In this document: positions 19,122 to 27,872 of the stretch, one piece after another
Layout: every line of letters starts with the position of its first letter
How positions within the stretch are numbered: the first letter of the stretch is position 1
DNA from: Sphingopyxis terrae subsp. terrae NBRC 15098
GTDB taxonomy: Bacteria; Pseudomonadota; Alphaproteobacteria; Sphingomonadales; Sphingomonadaceae
NCBI RefSeq assembly: GCF_001610975.1
Contig: NZ_CP013342.1
Location: 3,481,001 to 3,545,000 of the forward strand
Direction of reading: 5' to 3'
DNA length: 64,000 nucleotides
Made by a program: the position numbers and the translations under genes
Notes under the pieces: model-generated
Told to the model about the DNA's origin: nothing
What the model saw: only the letters and a program-made list of their open reading frames with translations
Database searches by the model: none

Positions 19122-19328
19122 CTAAAGCAGCGCCCCCCGCGGGCCCATATGCCGCGCCAGCCCCCCGGCGCGTTCGAGTTCGAGCAGGACCGGTTGCACC
19201 GACGCGGCGGGATGTCCCGGCTGGCGAACGATCTCGTCGGTTGCCACCGGCGGCGGGCCGAGCCGGCTGGTCACGACATGCGGCGTGCGGATCAGCCGGA
19301 TCCGCGCCGACCGCTCTGGGTGCGTCAC
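19122..19328 (-). pseudogene. dprA: dprA remnant: internal deletion joining N-terminal stub to winged-helix tail
   Basis: An open frame of 68 codons. Its first 16 residues (VTHPERSARIRLIRTP) match the start of DprA/Smf proteins. From residue 17 (HVVTSRLGPPPVATDEIVRQ) to the end (about VLLELERAGGLARH) it matches the C-terminal winged-helix domain. The whole DprA Rossmann core, roughly 250-300 residues that load RecA on incoming single strands, is missing without a frameshift. The GTG start overlaps the plsY stop by 4 bp (GTGA, 19325-19328), the normal plsY-dprA junction. It may still be translated as a small DNA-binding protein, but it cannot be a working DprA. Confidence 0.8.
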
Positions 19329-19927
19329 GCAGCGCCCTTCTTTGCGCCGACGCGCGGTTCGGTTCCGGCGCGCAGCCGCGCGATATTCTCCCGGTGGCGC
19401 CACAGCACGATCACCGCCAGCCCGGCGAGGCCGACTGCATAGACCGGATAGCCGAAGGCAAGCGCCGCGACCGGCGCCGCGACCGCTCCCGCCATCCCGC
19501 CGAGCGACGAAATGCGCAGCAGCAACACAGTCCCCAGCCACATAGCTGCGAACACCAGCCCGACCGGCCAGGCGAGCGCCAGCGCGAGGCCGAGCAGTGT
19601 CGCAACCCCCTTGCCGCCGCGAAACTTCAGCCAGACTGGATAGCAATGACCGATCATCGCCGCCGCACCCGCGATCATCGCAGCATGATCGCCGAGCTGG
19701 GGAACGAAATGACGCGCGAGCAGCACCGCGACCGCGCCCTTCGCGCCGTCGAGGATCAGCGTCGCCGCGGCGAGTTCCTTGCGTCCGGTGCGCAGCACGT
19801 TGGTCGCGCCGATATTGCCCGATCCGATCTGCCGCAGATCGCCGGCGCCGAACGCGCGCGTCAGCAGGACGCCGAACGGAATCGAGCCGAGCAGATAGCC
19901 GGCGGCGGTCAACAATAAGATGGTCAT
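19325..19927 (-). CDS. plsY: Glycerol-3-phosphate acyltransferase PlsY
   Basis: A 200-residue polytopic inner-membrane enzyme that transfers acyl groups from acyl-phosphate to glycerol-3-phosphate, the first step of phospholipid synthesis. The three conserved motifs are visible: GSIPFG with GSGNIGATNVLR (residues about 14-45), HCYPVWLKFRGGKGVAT (about 94-110), and the C-terminal RHRENIARL. Five or so hydrophobic helices alternate with them. The ATG at 19927 gives the normal N-terminus, although the frame remains open far upstream over the divergent murI. The stop overlaps the dprA remnant. Confidence 0.95.
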   Translation of the reverse strand: MTILLLTAAGYLLGSIPFGVLLTRAFGAGDLRQIGSGNIGATNVLRTGRKELAAATLILDGAKGAVAVLLARHFVPQLGDHAAMIAGAAAMIGHCYPVWLKFRGGKGVATLLGLALALAWPVGLVFAAMWLGTVLLLRISSLGGMAGAVAAPVAALAFGYPVYAVGLAGLAVIVLWRHRENIARLRAGTEPRVGAKKGAA

Positions 19928-20053
19928 GGCGCTCCCGGGCGTTGGTTCGGGAATATTGTGGCGATGTTGCAGCGGGCAATCAATGGATTCGATGAACCTG
20001 GACGCCGCAAAGGACCGGATTGACGCCGGGCGGGCGCATGCTAACCGGCTCGC

Positions 20054-20860
20054 ATGCAGACTCCCGCGCCCGACGCGCCTATTCTCTTTTTCGACAGCGG
20101 CCTTGGCGGACTGACCGTCCTCGGACCGACGCGTGCGCTGCTGCCGACCGCGCCGATAGTCTATGCCGCCGACTACGCCGGCCTGCCCTATGGCAAGAAA
20201 AGCGACGCCGAACTCGCGGCACGCGTGCCGGCGCTGCTCGGCCGGTTGGTCGAACGCTACCATCCCCGGCTCGCCGTTATCGCCTGCAACACCGCCTCGA
20301 CCATCGCGCTCGCGCATGTTCGCGCAGCACTCGATCTGCCGATCGTGGGAACCGTGCCCGCGATCAAGCCGGCGTCCGAACTGACGCGCAGCGGCGTGAT
20401 CGGCGTGCTGGGGACCGAGGCGACGGTGCGGCAGCCCTATGTCGATGACCTCAGCGCCAAATTCGCGCGCGACAAAATCGTGCTCCGCCACGGCAGCCCC
20501 GAACTCGTCACCGCTGCCGAGAGCAAGCTGCGCGGCGAACCGGTCGATCCCGCCGCGATTGCACGCGCGCTCGCCGGGCTGACCGATCAGGCGGGCGGCG
20601 GTGCCATCGACGTCATCGTCCTGGCCTGCACCCACTTCCCGCTGCTGCAGGACGAATTGCAGGCAGCTGCCGGACCCGGCGTCACGCTCATCGACGGCGC
20701 TGCAGGGATCGCGCGGCGGATCGCGCACCTCACCCAAGGGCAGGCGTGGCCCCAGACGGCGGCGCCCGGCATCGCGGTCTTCACGCGCAGCGACGATCGC
20801 CTGCCCCCGCCGCTGGCCGCGCTGGCGCCTTATGGCATCGGGCGAATTGAGACAATTTGA
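20054..20860 (+). CDS. murI: Glutamate racemase
   Basis: A 268-residue cofactor-independent racemase supplying D-glutamate for peptidoglycan. The substrate loop [11 protein letters not shown] is near the N-terminus. The two catalytic cysteines are Cys78 in VIACNTAST and Cys192 in LACTHFPLL, each followed by the conserved Thr. Length is normal. The stop region (TTGA) touches an in-frame TTG that opens towards hemA, but the proper hemA start is 100 bp further on. It is divergent from plsY. Confidence 0.95.
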   Translation: MQTPAPDAPILFFDSGLGGLTVLGPTRALLPTAPIVYAADYAGLPYGKKSDAELAARVPALLGRLVERYHPRLAVIACNTASTIALAHVRAALDLPIVGTVPAIKPASELTRSGVIGVLGTEATVRQPYVDDLSAKFARDKIVLRHGSPELVTAAESKLRGEPVDPAAIARALAGLTDQAGGGAIDVIVLACTHFPLLQDELQAAAGPGVTLIDGAAGIARRIAHLTQGQAWPQTAAPGIAVFTRSDDRLPPPLAALAPYGIGRIETI

Positions 20861-20961
20861 CCCAGATCTGCGAATCGTTCGCACTGGATTTCACGGAAAA
20901 TCGCGCGTATTGCCGCCCGGTTATCGCGCCGGCGGGGGCCGCGCACCCGAAACTGCGGGGC

Positions 20962-22188
20962 ATGCAAGTGAACTACGACGATATTTTCGCCCGGGCCATC
21001 GACCGCCTTCACGAAGAAGGCCGTTACCGCGTGTTTATCGATATTCTGCGCAACAAGGGGGCCTTCCCCAACGCGCGCTGCTTTGCCGGGCATAACGGGC
21101 CGAAGCCGATCACCGTCTGGTGCTCGAACGACTATCTCGCGATGGGCCAGCACCCGAAGGTCATCGCCGCGATGGAAGAGGCGCTGCACGACGTCGGCGC
21201 CGGATCGGGCGGCACGCGCAACATCGGCGGCAACACCCACTATCACATCGATCTCGAAGCCGAACTCGCCGATTTGCACGGCAAGGAAGGCGCGCTGCTC
21301 TTCACCTCGGGCTATATCTCGAACGAAGCGACGCTCGGCACGCTCGGCAAGCTGCTCCCGAACTGCATCATCTATTCGGACGAACTCAATCACGCCTCGA
21401 TGATTGCGGGTATCCGCAATTCGGGCTGCGAAAAGCGCGTTTGGCGCCACAACGACCTCGCGCATCTCGAAGAACTGCTCGCCGCCGACGATCCCGACGC
21501 GGCGAAGCTGATCGCGTTCGAAGGCGTCTATTCGATGGACGGCGACGTCGCCCCGATCCACGCGATCTGCGACCTTGCCGACAAATATAACGCCCTCACC
21601 TATTGCGACGAGGTCCATGCAGTCGGCATGTACGGCCCGCGCGGCGGCGGTATCACCGAACGCGACGAAGCCGCGCACCGCGTAACCATCATCGAAGGCA
21701 CGCTGGGCAAGGCATTCGGCGTGATGGGCGGCTATATCGCTGCCGACAAGAATATCGTCGATGTGATCCGCAGCTATGCGCCGGGCTTCATCTTCACAAC
21801 CAGCCTGTCGCCGGTGCTCGTTGCCGGCGTGCTCGCCAGCGTCCGCCACCTCAAGGGGTCGAGCGAGGAACGCGATGCGCAGCAGGCCGCCGCAGCTTAC
21901 CTTAAGCGATGCTTCCGCGATGCCGGCCTGCCGGTCATGGATTCGGTGACGCACATCGTCCCGCTGATGGTCGGCGATCCAGTGCGCGCAAAGAAGATCA
22001 GCGACATATTGCTCGCCGAATATGGCGTCTATGTGCAGCCGATCAATTTCCCGACCGTGCCGCGCGGCACCGAACGGCTGCGCTTCACGCCCGGCCCGGC
22101 GCATGACGAAGCGATGATGCGCGAGCTGACGCAGGCGCTGGTCGAAATCTGGGGCCGGCTCGAACTCGAATTCAAAATCGCCGCGTGA
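20962..22188 (+). CDS. hemA: 5-aminolevulinate synthase
   Basis: A 408-residue PLP enzyme condensing glycine and succinyl-CoA to 5-aminolevulinate, the alphaproteobacterial (C4) entry to haem. The family start [20 protein letters not shown] is at the N-terminus. The glycine-rich [15 protein letters not shown] follows at about 81-95, the Asp/His of [12 protein letters not shown] lie near 215-225, and the PLP lysine is about Lys250 in [10 protein letters not shown] start at the ATG at 20962; the frame is open back to a TTG overlapping the murI stop, which would add 35 residues unlike any family member. The stop overlaps the nitroreductase GTG (GTGA). Confidence 0.96.
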   Translation: MQVNYDDIFARAIDRLHEEGRYRVFIDILRNKGAFPNARCFAGHNGPKPITVWCSNDYLAMGQHPKVIAAMEEALHDVGAGSGGTRNIGGNTHYHIDLEAELADLHGKEGALLFTSGYISNEATLGTLGKLLPNCIIYSDELNHASMIAGIRNSGCEKRVWRHNDLAHLEELLAADDPDAAKLIAFEGVYSMDGDVAPIHAICDLADKYNALTYCDEVHAVGMYGPRGGGITERDEAAHRVTIIEGTLGKAFGVMGGYIAADKNIVDVIRSYAPGFIFTTSLSPVLVAGVLASVRHLKGSSEERDAQQAAAAYLKRCFRDAGLPVMDSVTHIVPLMVGDPVRAKKISDILLAEYGVYVQPINFPTVPRGTERLRFTPGPAHDEAMMRELTQALVEIWGRLELEFKIAA

Positions 22189-22874
22189 CGCAAGTCGAAG
22201 CGTATGACGCGGTCGTTCGCGGCCGCCGCTCGATCCGCGGCTTTCTCGACAAGCCCGTTCCGCGCGAACTGATCGCCGAAATCCTCGGCGTCGCGATGCG
22301 CGCGCCCTCGTCGTTCAACAACCAGTGCTGGAATTTCTCGGTCGTCACCGGCGACGCGCTCGCCGCAATCCGCCGGGGGAACACCGAAGGTATTCTTGCC
22401 GGCAAGCCGGACAGCCGCGAGTTTCGCCGTTTCGACGGCATTGCCGAGGAGCATCGCTTCCGGCAGATCGAAATCGCCAAGCAGCTCTTCGGAGCGATGG
22501 GGATCGCGCGCGACGACAAGGACGCGCGGCAGGATTGGGTGCTGCGCGGCTTTCGCCAATTCGACGCGCCGGTCAGCATCGTCGTCACCTATGACCGGGT
22601 GCTGCTCGGCAGCGATATCGCGCCTTTCGATTGCGGGGCGGTGACCAATGCGCTGGTCAACGCCGCCTGGTCGCGTGGGCTGGGGTGTGTCATCAACAGC
22701 CAGGGGATAATGCAAAGCCCGGTCGTGCGCGAACATGCGCAAATCCCCGACGATCAGGTCATCATGATCTGCGTCGCCATGGGCTGGCCCGACGAGGCGT
22801 TTCCCGCCAACGCCGTGGTATCGAACCGCAAGAACATCGACGAGGCGGTGCGCTTCGTCGGCTTCGACGACTGA
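22185..22874 (+). CDS. Nitroreductase family FMN oxidoreductase
   Basis: A 229-residue flavoprotein of the nitroreductase fold. The FMN-binding N-terminus is [15 protein letters not shown], followed by the active-site segment [16 protein letters not shown]-terminal block ([17 protein letters not shown]) completes the FMN site. The family reduces quinones, nitroaromatics or enones with NAD(P)H; the physiological substrate is unknown. The GTG start overlaps the hemA stop by 4 bp, so it is co-translated with the haem gene, and a second flavin-type quinone reductase gene follows. Confidence 0.88.
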   Translation: MTQVEAYDAVVRGRRSIRGFLDKPVPRELIAEILGVAMRAPSSFNNQCWNFSVVTGDALAAIRRGNTEGILAGKPDSREFRRFDGIAEEHRFRQIEIAKQLFGAMGIARDDKDARQDWVLRGFRQFDAPVSIVVTYDRVLLGSDIAPFDCGAVTNALVNAAWSRGLGCVINSQGIMQSPVVREHAQIPDDQVIMICVAMGWPDEAFPANAVVSNRKNIDEAVRFVGFDD

Positions 22875-22930
22875 TCGCAAGCGCCCCGCCTTTCGAGAGC
22901 CCTCTGTAACGTTGGAGCCGCAGGCGCCGA

Positions 22931-23641
22931 ATGACGGCCATGCGCATCCTGATCGTCCACGCCCACCCTGAACCCCGCAGCTTCAACGGCGCGCTAACCG
23001 ATAGCGCCCGCGCATTATTGCCGACAATCGGTCACGAACTGATCGTGTCCGACCTCTATGCCATGGAGTGGGATCCGGTATCGGATCGACGCAATTTCAG
23101 GATACGCGCCAATCCGGAGCGATACGATCAGCAGGCCGAAGAGCGTTTCGCCGCATCCGCCGGCAGTTTCTCAAGCGACCTGCGCGCAGAGATGGACAAA
23201 TTGCTGTGGGCGGACACGGTAATCTTTCAATTCCCTATCTGGTGGCTGGGAATGCCCGCGATCATGAAAGGGTGGATCGACCGCGTGTTCGCCGTGGGCG
23301 TCGCCTATGGCGGCGGCAAATGGCTTGACCAAGGGCGCCTGGCGCCGCGGCGAGCGATGCTGTCGGTTACGACCGGCGGCGGGGCGGCACCCTATTCGGA
23401 TGACGGCCTCTACGGCCCGATCGATCCCATACTCTATCCGATCCATCACGGAATTTTGCGGTTCACCGGTTTTCAGGTGATCGAACCATTTATCGTATAC
23501 GGTCCATCGCGAATGACCGAGCTTCAGCGCGCGGCGACGCTTGCCCAGTATCGGTTGCGACTGATGAACCTCGTGTCGGCGCCGACACTCCCTGTCATAC
23601 ACGCCGCCGACTATGAGAATTTCGTCCGACGCCAGGCCTAG
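22931..23641 (+). CDS. NAD(P)H quinone oxidoreductase, flavodoxin-like fold
   Basis: A 236-residue protein of the NQO1/MdaB/KefF-type flavodoxin-like family. The N-terminus RILIVHAHPEPRSFNG is the FMN/FAD phosphate loop, and the central FQFPIWWLGMPAIMKGWIDR carries the flavin-binding PxWWxxxPAxxKGWxDR pattern. It probably reduces quinones by two electrons, limiting radical formation. Two ATGs four codons apart (22931 and 22940) are possible starts. Its TAG stop overlaps the stop of the convergent acetyltransferase gene in the palindrome CTAG (23638-23641). Confidence 0.9.
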   Translation: MTAMRILIVHAHPEPRSFNGALTDSARALLPTIGHELIVSDLYAMEWDPVSDRRNFRIRANPERYDQQAEERFAASAGSFSSDLRAEMDKLLWADTVIFQFPIWWLGMPAIMKGWIDRVFAVGVAYGGGKWLDQGRLAPRRAMLSVTTGGGAAPYSDDGLYGPIDPILYPIHHGILRFTGFQVIEPFIVYGPSRMTELQRAATLAQYRLRLMNLVSAPTLPVIHAADYENFVRRQA

Positions 23642-24237
23642 GTCAGGACCGGTTGCCGCATCATGCCCCAGAAATGGGGGCCGCCGCCCGCAACGTCCCA
23701 TTCGGCCTCGATCACGAAGCCAAGCCGCTCGTACAGCGGCACATTCTCGGGCGTCGCCGTTTCCAGCCAGCAAGGAAGGCCATCGGCATCGGCCACCGCC
23801 GTCTGCGCCCGGATGATCCGCCCGCCGTGCCCCTTTCCCTGATGATCGGGGCGCACGCCAACATAATGGAGATACCAGAAGCGCCCTTTGGGCCGGTGCG
23901 CGTCGATGCTGCCCTGAACCTTCAGTCCGCGCGGGAGCGCCGTGCCGAAGGTTGCGATGAGTGGCAGCACCGTGCGCAAGAATTCCAGCCCGCCGCTGTG
24001 CGCTCGTTCCGGCCCACGCCACAGCGCCGCCGCCTCGCCCGCATCGGATCGCAGCGCTACGCCCGCGCGCATATCTGCGGGGACGAGCGTGCGGAACAGT
24101 CCGCGCAAGGCCCGCGCGCGATGGGCGGGGTCCGGCAGTATCCACGACAAGGCGGGATCGGTCTGGAATGCCTGCGCCAGCGTTTCGCCCACAACCGCTG
24201 CATCGCCGGGCTGCGCCGTCACGATTGCCTGCTCCAT
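23638..24237 (-). CDS. GNAT family N-acetyltransferase
   Basis: A 199-residue acetyltransferase. The acetyl-CoA-binding motif A appears as LHYVGVRPDHQGKGHGGRII (residues about 122-141), and the C-terminal motif B as YERLGFVIEAEW. The substrate is unknown; the form resembles single-domain GNATs near detoxification genes. I prefer the ATG at 24237 because GGGGGAGAG lies six bases upstream; an ATG nine codons earlier lacks a ribosome site. It ends convergently in the neighbouring quinone reductase. Confidence 0.88.
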   Translation of the reverse strand: MEQAIVTAQPGDAAVVGETLAQAFQTDPALSWILPDPAHRARALRGLFRTLVPADMRAGVALRSDAGEAAALWRGPERAHSGGLEFLRTVLPLIATFGTALPRGLKVQGSIDAHRPKGRFWYLHYVGVRPDHQGKGHGGRIIRAQTAVADADGLPCWLETATPENVPLYERLGFVIEAEWDVAGGGPHFWGMMRQPVLT

Positions 24238-24279
24238 TGCCCACTCTCCCCCTGTTGCGCGCATGGGGATAGCAGTTTT

Positions 24280-24921
24280 TCAGCGCCGCGCGAGGCCCGC
24301 GCGGATCGCATATCCACGATAGAGCCGATCGCAGTTGACCCGTGCGGCGTCGGCCTCCCCCGCCAGGTTCGCGACCGCGATCGGCAGATCGGCGCGCGGC
24401 GCAACGTGAAAATGCGACAGCCAGCCGAACAGCAATCGGCGCCACAGGCCGGGCAATTCGTCCTGCTGGCCGAAATCGACAATCTCAAGCCGTCCACCCG
24501 GTGCGACGCAGCGCGCCGCTTGGGCGAGTGCCGCCCGCCAGTCGGGGATCATCGAAAGCGCATAGCTGATGAAGACGCGGTCGAAGGTAAGACGACCGAA
24601 CAGCGCCACCGGGTCGAAATCGCACGCGTCGCCCCGAACGAGCGATGCCGCAATCGCGGCCTTTGCAAGCGATGCGTTGGCCTTTTCCAACATGTCCGCC
24701 GATATATCGATCCCGAACAGCTCCGCCTCGGGCCATGCCCGTCCGACGGCGATCAGATTGCGGCCCGTCCCGCAACCGATCTCGAGCACGCTGCCACCAG
24801 CCGGCGGCGCCAGATCGGCGATCAGCGCATCGCGGCCGAGCAGATAATATTTGCGCGTAGCATCATAGATGTGGCGCTGACCGCGGTAGACGCGGTCCAT
24901 CAACGCCCCATGGCTGCTCAT
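24280..24921 (-). CDS. btaB: Diacylglyceryl-homoserine N-methyltransferase BtaB
   Basis: A 213-residue class I SAM-dependent methyltransferase. Motif I is VLEIGCGTGRNL (about residues 45-56), an acidic motif II is FGIDIS, and GGRLEIVDFG is motif III/post I. Alone it would be a generic methyltransferase, but its ATG overlaps the stop of btaA (ATGA), and the N-terminus (MDRVYRGQRHIYDATRKYYL) matches BtaB. BtaB trimethylates diacylglycerylhomoserine to the betaine lipid DGTS, a phosphorus-free membrane lipid made when phosphate is short. The partner gene makes this assignment firm. Confidence 0.9.
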   Translation of the reverse strand: MSSHGALMDRVYRGQRHIYDATRKYYLLGRDALIADLAPPAGGSVLEIGCGTGRNLIAVGRAWPEAELFGIDISADMLEKANASLAKAAIAASLVRGDACDFDPVALFGRLTFDRVFISYALSMIPDWRAALAQAARCVAPGGRLEIVDFGQQDELPGLWRRLLFGWLSHFHVAPRADLPIAVANLAGEADAARVNCDRLYRGYAIRAGLARR

Positions 24922-26144
24922 ATGCCAGCGCCCCGAAGCACATAGAGATGCACACCGCCATATATCGCCGAGCGGTCGCGGCGCGCGAAGCCGGCCGAGT
25001 CCTCGGCCCGATAGTCCCAGCGGCGCAGCAGATCGTCGGGCAGGCGCCCCGGCAGCAGGCTGGGTTCGGCCGCGGTGCGGAACAGCACGCGCGCGCCCGG
25101 CCGCGCGGTGCGCGTAACCTCGGTCCACAACGCCGCAAGCTGCGCGTTGCTCATCCAGTCCTGCGCGTCGAGGAAGACATAACGATCGAAGCTCGCGGCG
25201 TCCGACGCTGCCAGCATGTCGGTCATATTCGCGTGGAGCATCCGCACGCGCCCCGCCCGCGCCTTGACCGCATCATAATGGCGGGCCTGAAGATAGGGCG
25301 GCAGCGGCGCCCTATCATCCTTGGCGTAGCCGCGCCCGAACGCCTGCCAGGCGAAATAATTTTCGGCGAGCGGGAAATCGCAGGCCAGCTTTTCGAGCCG
25401 CGCGCGCAGGACGTCGGCCATCGGCTTGCCGCCCGCCAGGGCATCATATTGCGCCGGCGGAATGCCGAGCCCGAAAAGAGATGACCGCTGTGCCGTGACC
25501 CAGCGAATGAAGCCGCGGTCGAAAAAGGGCGCGAATTTCGCGTCGAAGATTGCCCGCTGTTCGGCGACGCTTTCCGCGGTCAGCAACACACGCGGATCAA
25601 CGCCGTTCAGCCGCGCCGCCAGATGCGCAAGGCTGATGAAACTGCCGAGCAGGCCGCGCCGATAGACCCCGCGTGCGAAGCCCCCGATCCGGCGCCGTCC
25701 CGCGAGATCGCGCCCCTCCCAATAAGCCCGGCTGACCGCGTCGAGATGCGGCGCGATATAATGCTGGTAGTCGGCGATATTCGCCTTGCTGTCGGCATCG
25801 CCGAAAAAGCGGCGAAGGCTGGCATGATGAGGCAGACGCTCAACCGCCGTGCGCTTCAGATGATTGAGCGCGACATGCGCGGTGTTGAGATCCACCGCGA
25901 CGATCTTGCCGGGGTCAGCGGTGAGATAGGAGAAGACGTTACAGCCGCCGCTCGCGATCGTCGCGATCCGGTTGCCCGGTTCGATCGCAAGCGCCTCCAT
26001 GTCGACCACCGGGTCTTCCCATATCTGGGCATAGACAAGACCCTTGAAGGCTAGCGCAAAGGCGCGGTCGAGCAGGCGCTGCTTCTGGTCGGCATCCTCG
26101 CGGACGACGGCGGTGGCGATCTTGCGGTTTGCTTGGCTGGCCAT
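24918..26144 (-). CDS. btaA: S-adenosylmethionine:diacylglycerol 3-amino-3-carboxypropyltransferase BtaA
   Basis: A 408-residue protein of the BtaA (DUF3419) family. It transfers the aminocarboxypropyl group of SAM to diacylglycerol, the committed step to betaine lipids. The N-terminal QIWEDPVVDMEAL and the SAM-site segment IASGGCNVFSYLT are characteristic, and a second Rossmann-like part carries the DAQDWM segment (FLDAQDWMSN). The length is normal. Because btaB overlaps it, the two are a minimal DGTS operon. No Pho-box is obvious upstream, but I could not search systematically. Upstream lies a 159-bp gap with a hairpin. Confidence 0.93.
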   Translation of the reverse strand: MASQANRKIATAVVREDADQKQRLLDRAFALAFKGLVYAQIWEDPVVDMEALAIEPGNRIATIASGGCNVFSYLTADPGKIVAVDLNTAHVALNHLKRTAVERLPHHASLRRFFGDADSKANIADYQHYIAPHLDAVSRAYWEGRDLAGRRRIGGFARGVYRRGLLGSFISLAHLAARLNGVDPRVLLTAESVAEQRAIFDAKFAPFFDRGFIRWVTAQRSSLFGLGIPPAQYDALAGGKPMADVLRARLEKLACDFPLAENYFAWQAFGRGYAKDDRAPLPPYLQARHYDAVKARAGRVRMLHANMTDMLAASDAASFDRYVFLDAQDWMSNAQLAALWTEVTRTARPGARVLFRTAAEPSLLPGRLPDDLLRRWDYRAEDSAGFARRDRSAIYGGVHLYVLRGAGI

Positions 26145-26265
26145 CGGTCATGGTCTCCCGGAAAAGCAATGTATCCGGGGCCGCGCATGGCAGCCTATGT
26201 TGCAATTCCCGCGTCGTTTCGATGACAAATCGGCGACACGGACGAAAATTATGATCCTATCCCGA

Positions 26266-26295
26266 CATCCCGGCAGAGGTCGGGCTGCCGGGATG
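26266..26295. repeat. Short perfect hairpin CATCCCGGCAG/CTGCCGGGATG
   Basis: The arms CATCCCGGCAG (26266-26276) and CTGCCGGGATG (26285-26295) pair perfectly around an 8-base loop. It lies between btaA and the lipoprotein gene, just past the lipoprotein stop (leftward transcription). There is no T-run; it could be a Rho-independent-like or RNA-stabilising element. Confidence 0.6.
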
Positions 26296-26303
26296 GAGGC
26301 CAA

Positions 26304-26759
26304 TTAGTCGCGGCAATAGCCCTCGCCGCTATTCACGATCAGGCATTCTTTCTTGCCCGCCAGATATTTGAGGCCGGTATCGTCGCCGTTGCCGCGATGC
26401 AGGCTCAATTCCTCGTCGCCGCGCTTGAACTTAATGCCATGCTCGCTGTCCCAACCGTCATATGTGCCCTTGGTGTCGAGATCGGATTGCATCTCCAGCT
26501 TGTAATGCTCGGGTTCGGTCGGGGTGATGGTGACGTACATGCCCTCTACCCCCGTCCACTTTCCAGCCCAACTGGCAAAGCGGTGCGGTGCAGTAGCCGG
26601 ATCGCTCTCGGCTGCGGTGTCAGCAGCATCAGCCGGCATTGCGGTTTCGACCGGAACCTCGGTCGTTTCGGTCTGTGTCGGGGCGGGCGCTTCGGCCTTC
26701 TGACAACCCGCGAGCAGGGCCATCGCCGCGGCGCTGGCCAGAACCATGGTCTTCGTCAT
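26304..26759 (-). CDS. Predicted lipoprotein of unknown function
   Basis: A 151-residue protein with a lipoprotein signal peptide ending in the lipobox LLAGC (Cys19). A Thr/Pro/Ala-rich linker is followed by a compact C-terminal domain of about 90 residues (from FASWAGKWTGVEG to GEGYCRD) with two cysteines near the end that may form a disulfide (KECLI and GYCRD). The WAGKWTG start recalls small lipocalin-like or META-like exported domains, but I cannot assign one. It is preceded by a short gap from the dehydratase gene. Confidence 0.8.
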   Translation of the reverse strand: MTKTMVLASAAAMALLAGCQKAEAPAPTQTETTEVPVETAMPADAADTAAESDPATAPHRFASWAGKWTGVEGMYVTITPTEPEHYKLEMQSDLDTKGTYDGWDSEHGIKFKRGDEELSLHRGNGDDTGLKYLAGKKECLIVNSGEGYCRD

Positions 26760-26815
26760 CTTGCGTCTCCTTCGCCTTCATAAACGCGCCAGCGCCGACA
26801 AATATCCTTGATGGC

Positions 26816-27805
26816 TCAGCCGGCAATGATCTCGGCATATTTTTGCGGATCGACATTACCGCCCGACAGGGTCACCAGCGTCGCATCGCCCGGCTCGACC
26901 TTCCCCGCAAGGATCGCCGCCAGCGCCGCCGCGCCGCCGGGTTCGACGACAAGATGAAGCTTTTCGAACGCAACGCGCATCGCGTGGCGCACTTCCTCGC
27001 GCGTCACGACCACGCCGCGCACGCCGCGCGCCTGCAGCACCGCAAAATTGATCGGCCAGGTCTGCGGCGTCTGCAAAGCGTCGCATTCGGTCGGTGCCGC
27101 CAGATCCTCTACCGACAAGATTTCGCCGGCGGCGAGGCTGCGGGTTACATCGTCCCATCCTTCGGGTTCGACAGCGACGATCTCGGCATCGGGACAGGCG
27201 AGCGCCAGTCCCGCCGACAAACCGCCGCCGCCGCAGCAGGCCACGACCTTGTCGGGCCCCACAATGCCGCGCGCGGCCAGTTGAGCGCGCGCCTCGATCC
27301 CCACGCTCCCCTGCCCTTCGATGATCCACGGGTCCCCATAGGCATGGACGAGTGTGCCGCCCTTTTCCTCGATCAGCCTGGCCGCGACGGCATCGCGCGA
27401 TTCGGTGACGCGGTCATAGAGCACGACTTCGGCGCCAAGCGCGCGGGTCGCCGCAAGCTTCATCTGCGGCGCGTTGCTCGGCATGACGATCGTCGCCTTG
27501 ATGCCGAGCCGCTTCGCTGCCCATGCGACGCCCTGGGCATGGTTGCCGCTCGATACGCCAACCACACCTGCCGCCGCCTGATCGGGGGTCAGGTCGGTAA
27601 GCCGGTGCCACGCCCCGCGAATCTTGAACGCGCCGACCGGTTGCAGGCATTCGGCCTTGCACCAGATCGTGCGCCCGCCGACATCAAGCGGCAGGAGCGG
27701 CGTTTGCGGCAGGAGTGCAGCGACTTTGGCCGCCGCGCGTTCCACTCCGGCGAGGCTCGGCGTACGGTCGGGGCTGAGCAAGGGATCGGGGCTTTGCTGA
27801 GTCAT
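26816..27805 (-). CDS. Threonine/serine dehydratase (fold-type II PLP)
   Basis: A 329-residue PLP enzyme. The Schiff-base lysine is Lys61 in VGAFKIRGAW, with SSGNHAQG for carboxylate binding and CCGGGGLSAG for the phosphate. There is no C-terminal ACT domain, so this is the catabolic or racemase-like short form rather than the biosynthetic threonine deaminase IlvA. It probably converts threonine or serine to a 2-oxo acid and ammonia; 2-oxobutyrate from threonine would feed the propionyl-CoA route encoded elsewhere in the window. It is divergent from the carboxyspermidine dehydrogenase gene with 67 bp between. Confidence 0.9.
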   Translation of the reverse strand: MTQQSPDPLLSPDRTPSLAGVERAAAKVAALLPQTPLLPLDVGGRTIWCKAECLQPVGAFKIRGAWHRLTDLTPDQAAAGVVGVSSGNHAQGVAWAAKRLGIKATIVMPSNAPQMKLAATRALGAEVVLYDRVTESRDAVAARLIEEKGGTLVHAYGDPWIIEGQGSVGIEARAQLAARGIVGPDKVVACCGGGGLSAGLALACPDAEIVAVEPEGWDDVTRSLAAGEILSVEDLAAPTECDALQTPQTWPINFAVLQARGVRGVVVTREEVRHAMRVAFEKLHLVVEPGGAAALAAILAGKVEPGDATLVTLSGGNVDPQKYAEIIAG

Positions 27806-27872
27806 GGCTTCGTCCTATAGGGCGCGGCATACAAGACAAGCGGCGATGATCGCCGCGACAGGAGATTTTCGA

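Noticed and set aside
19122-19328. A complete small transcription regulator
   Set aside because: Both ends match the DprA termini and the position is the dprA locus, so a remnant is the simpler explanation.
20857-20961. N-terminal extension of 35 residues for 5-aminolevulinate synthase from the TTG overlapping the murI stop
   Set aside because: The family starts at about 20962 and the extra residues match no known presequence; coupling via TTGA remains possible.
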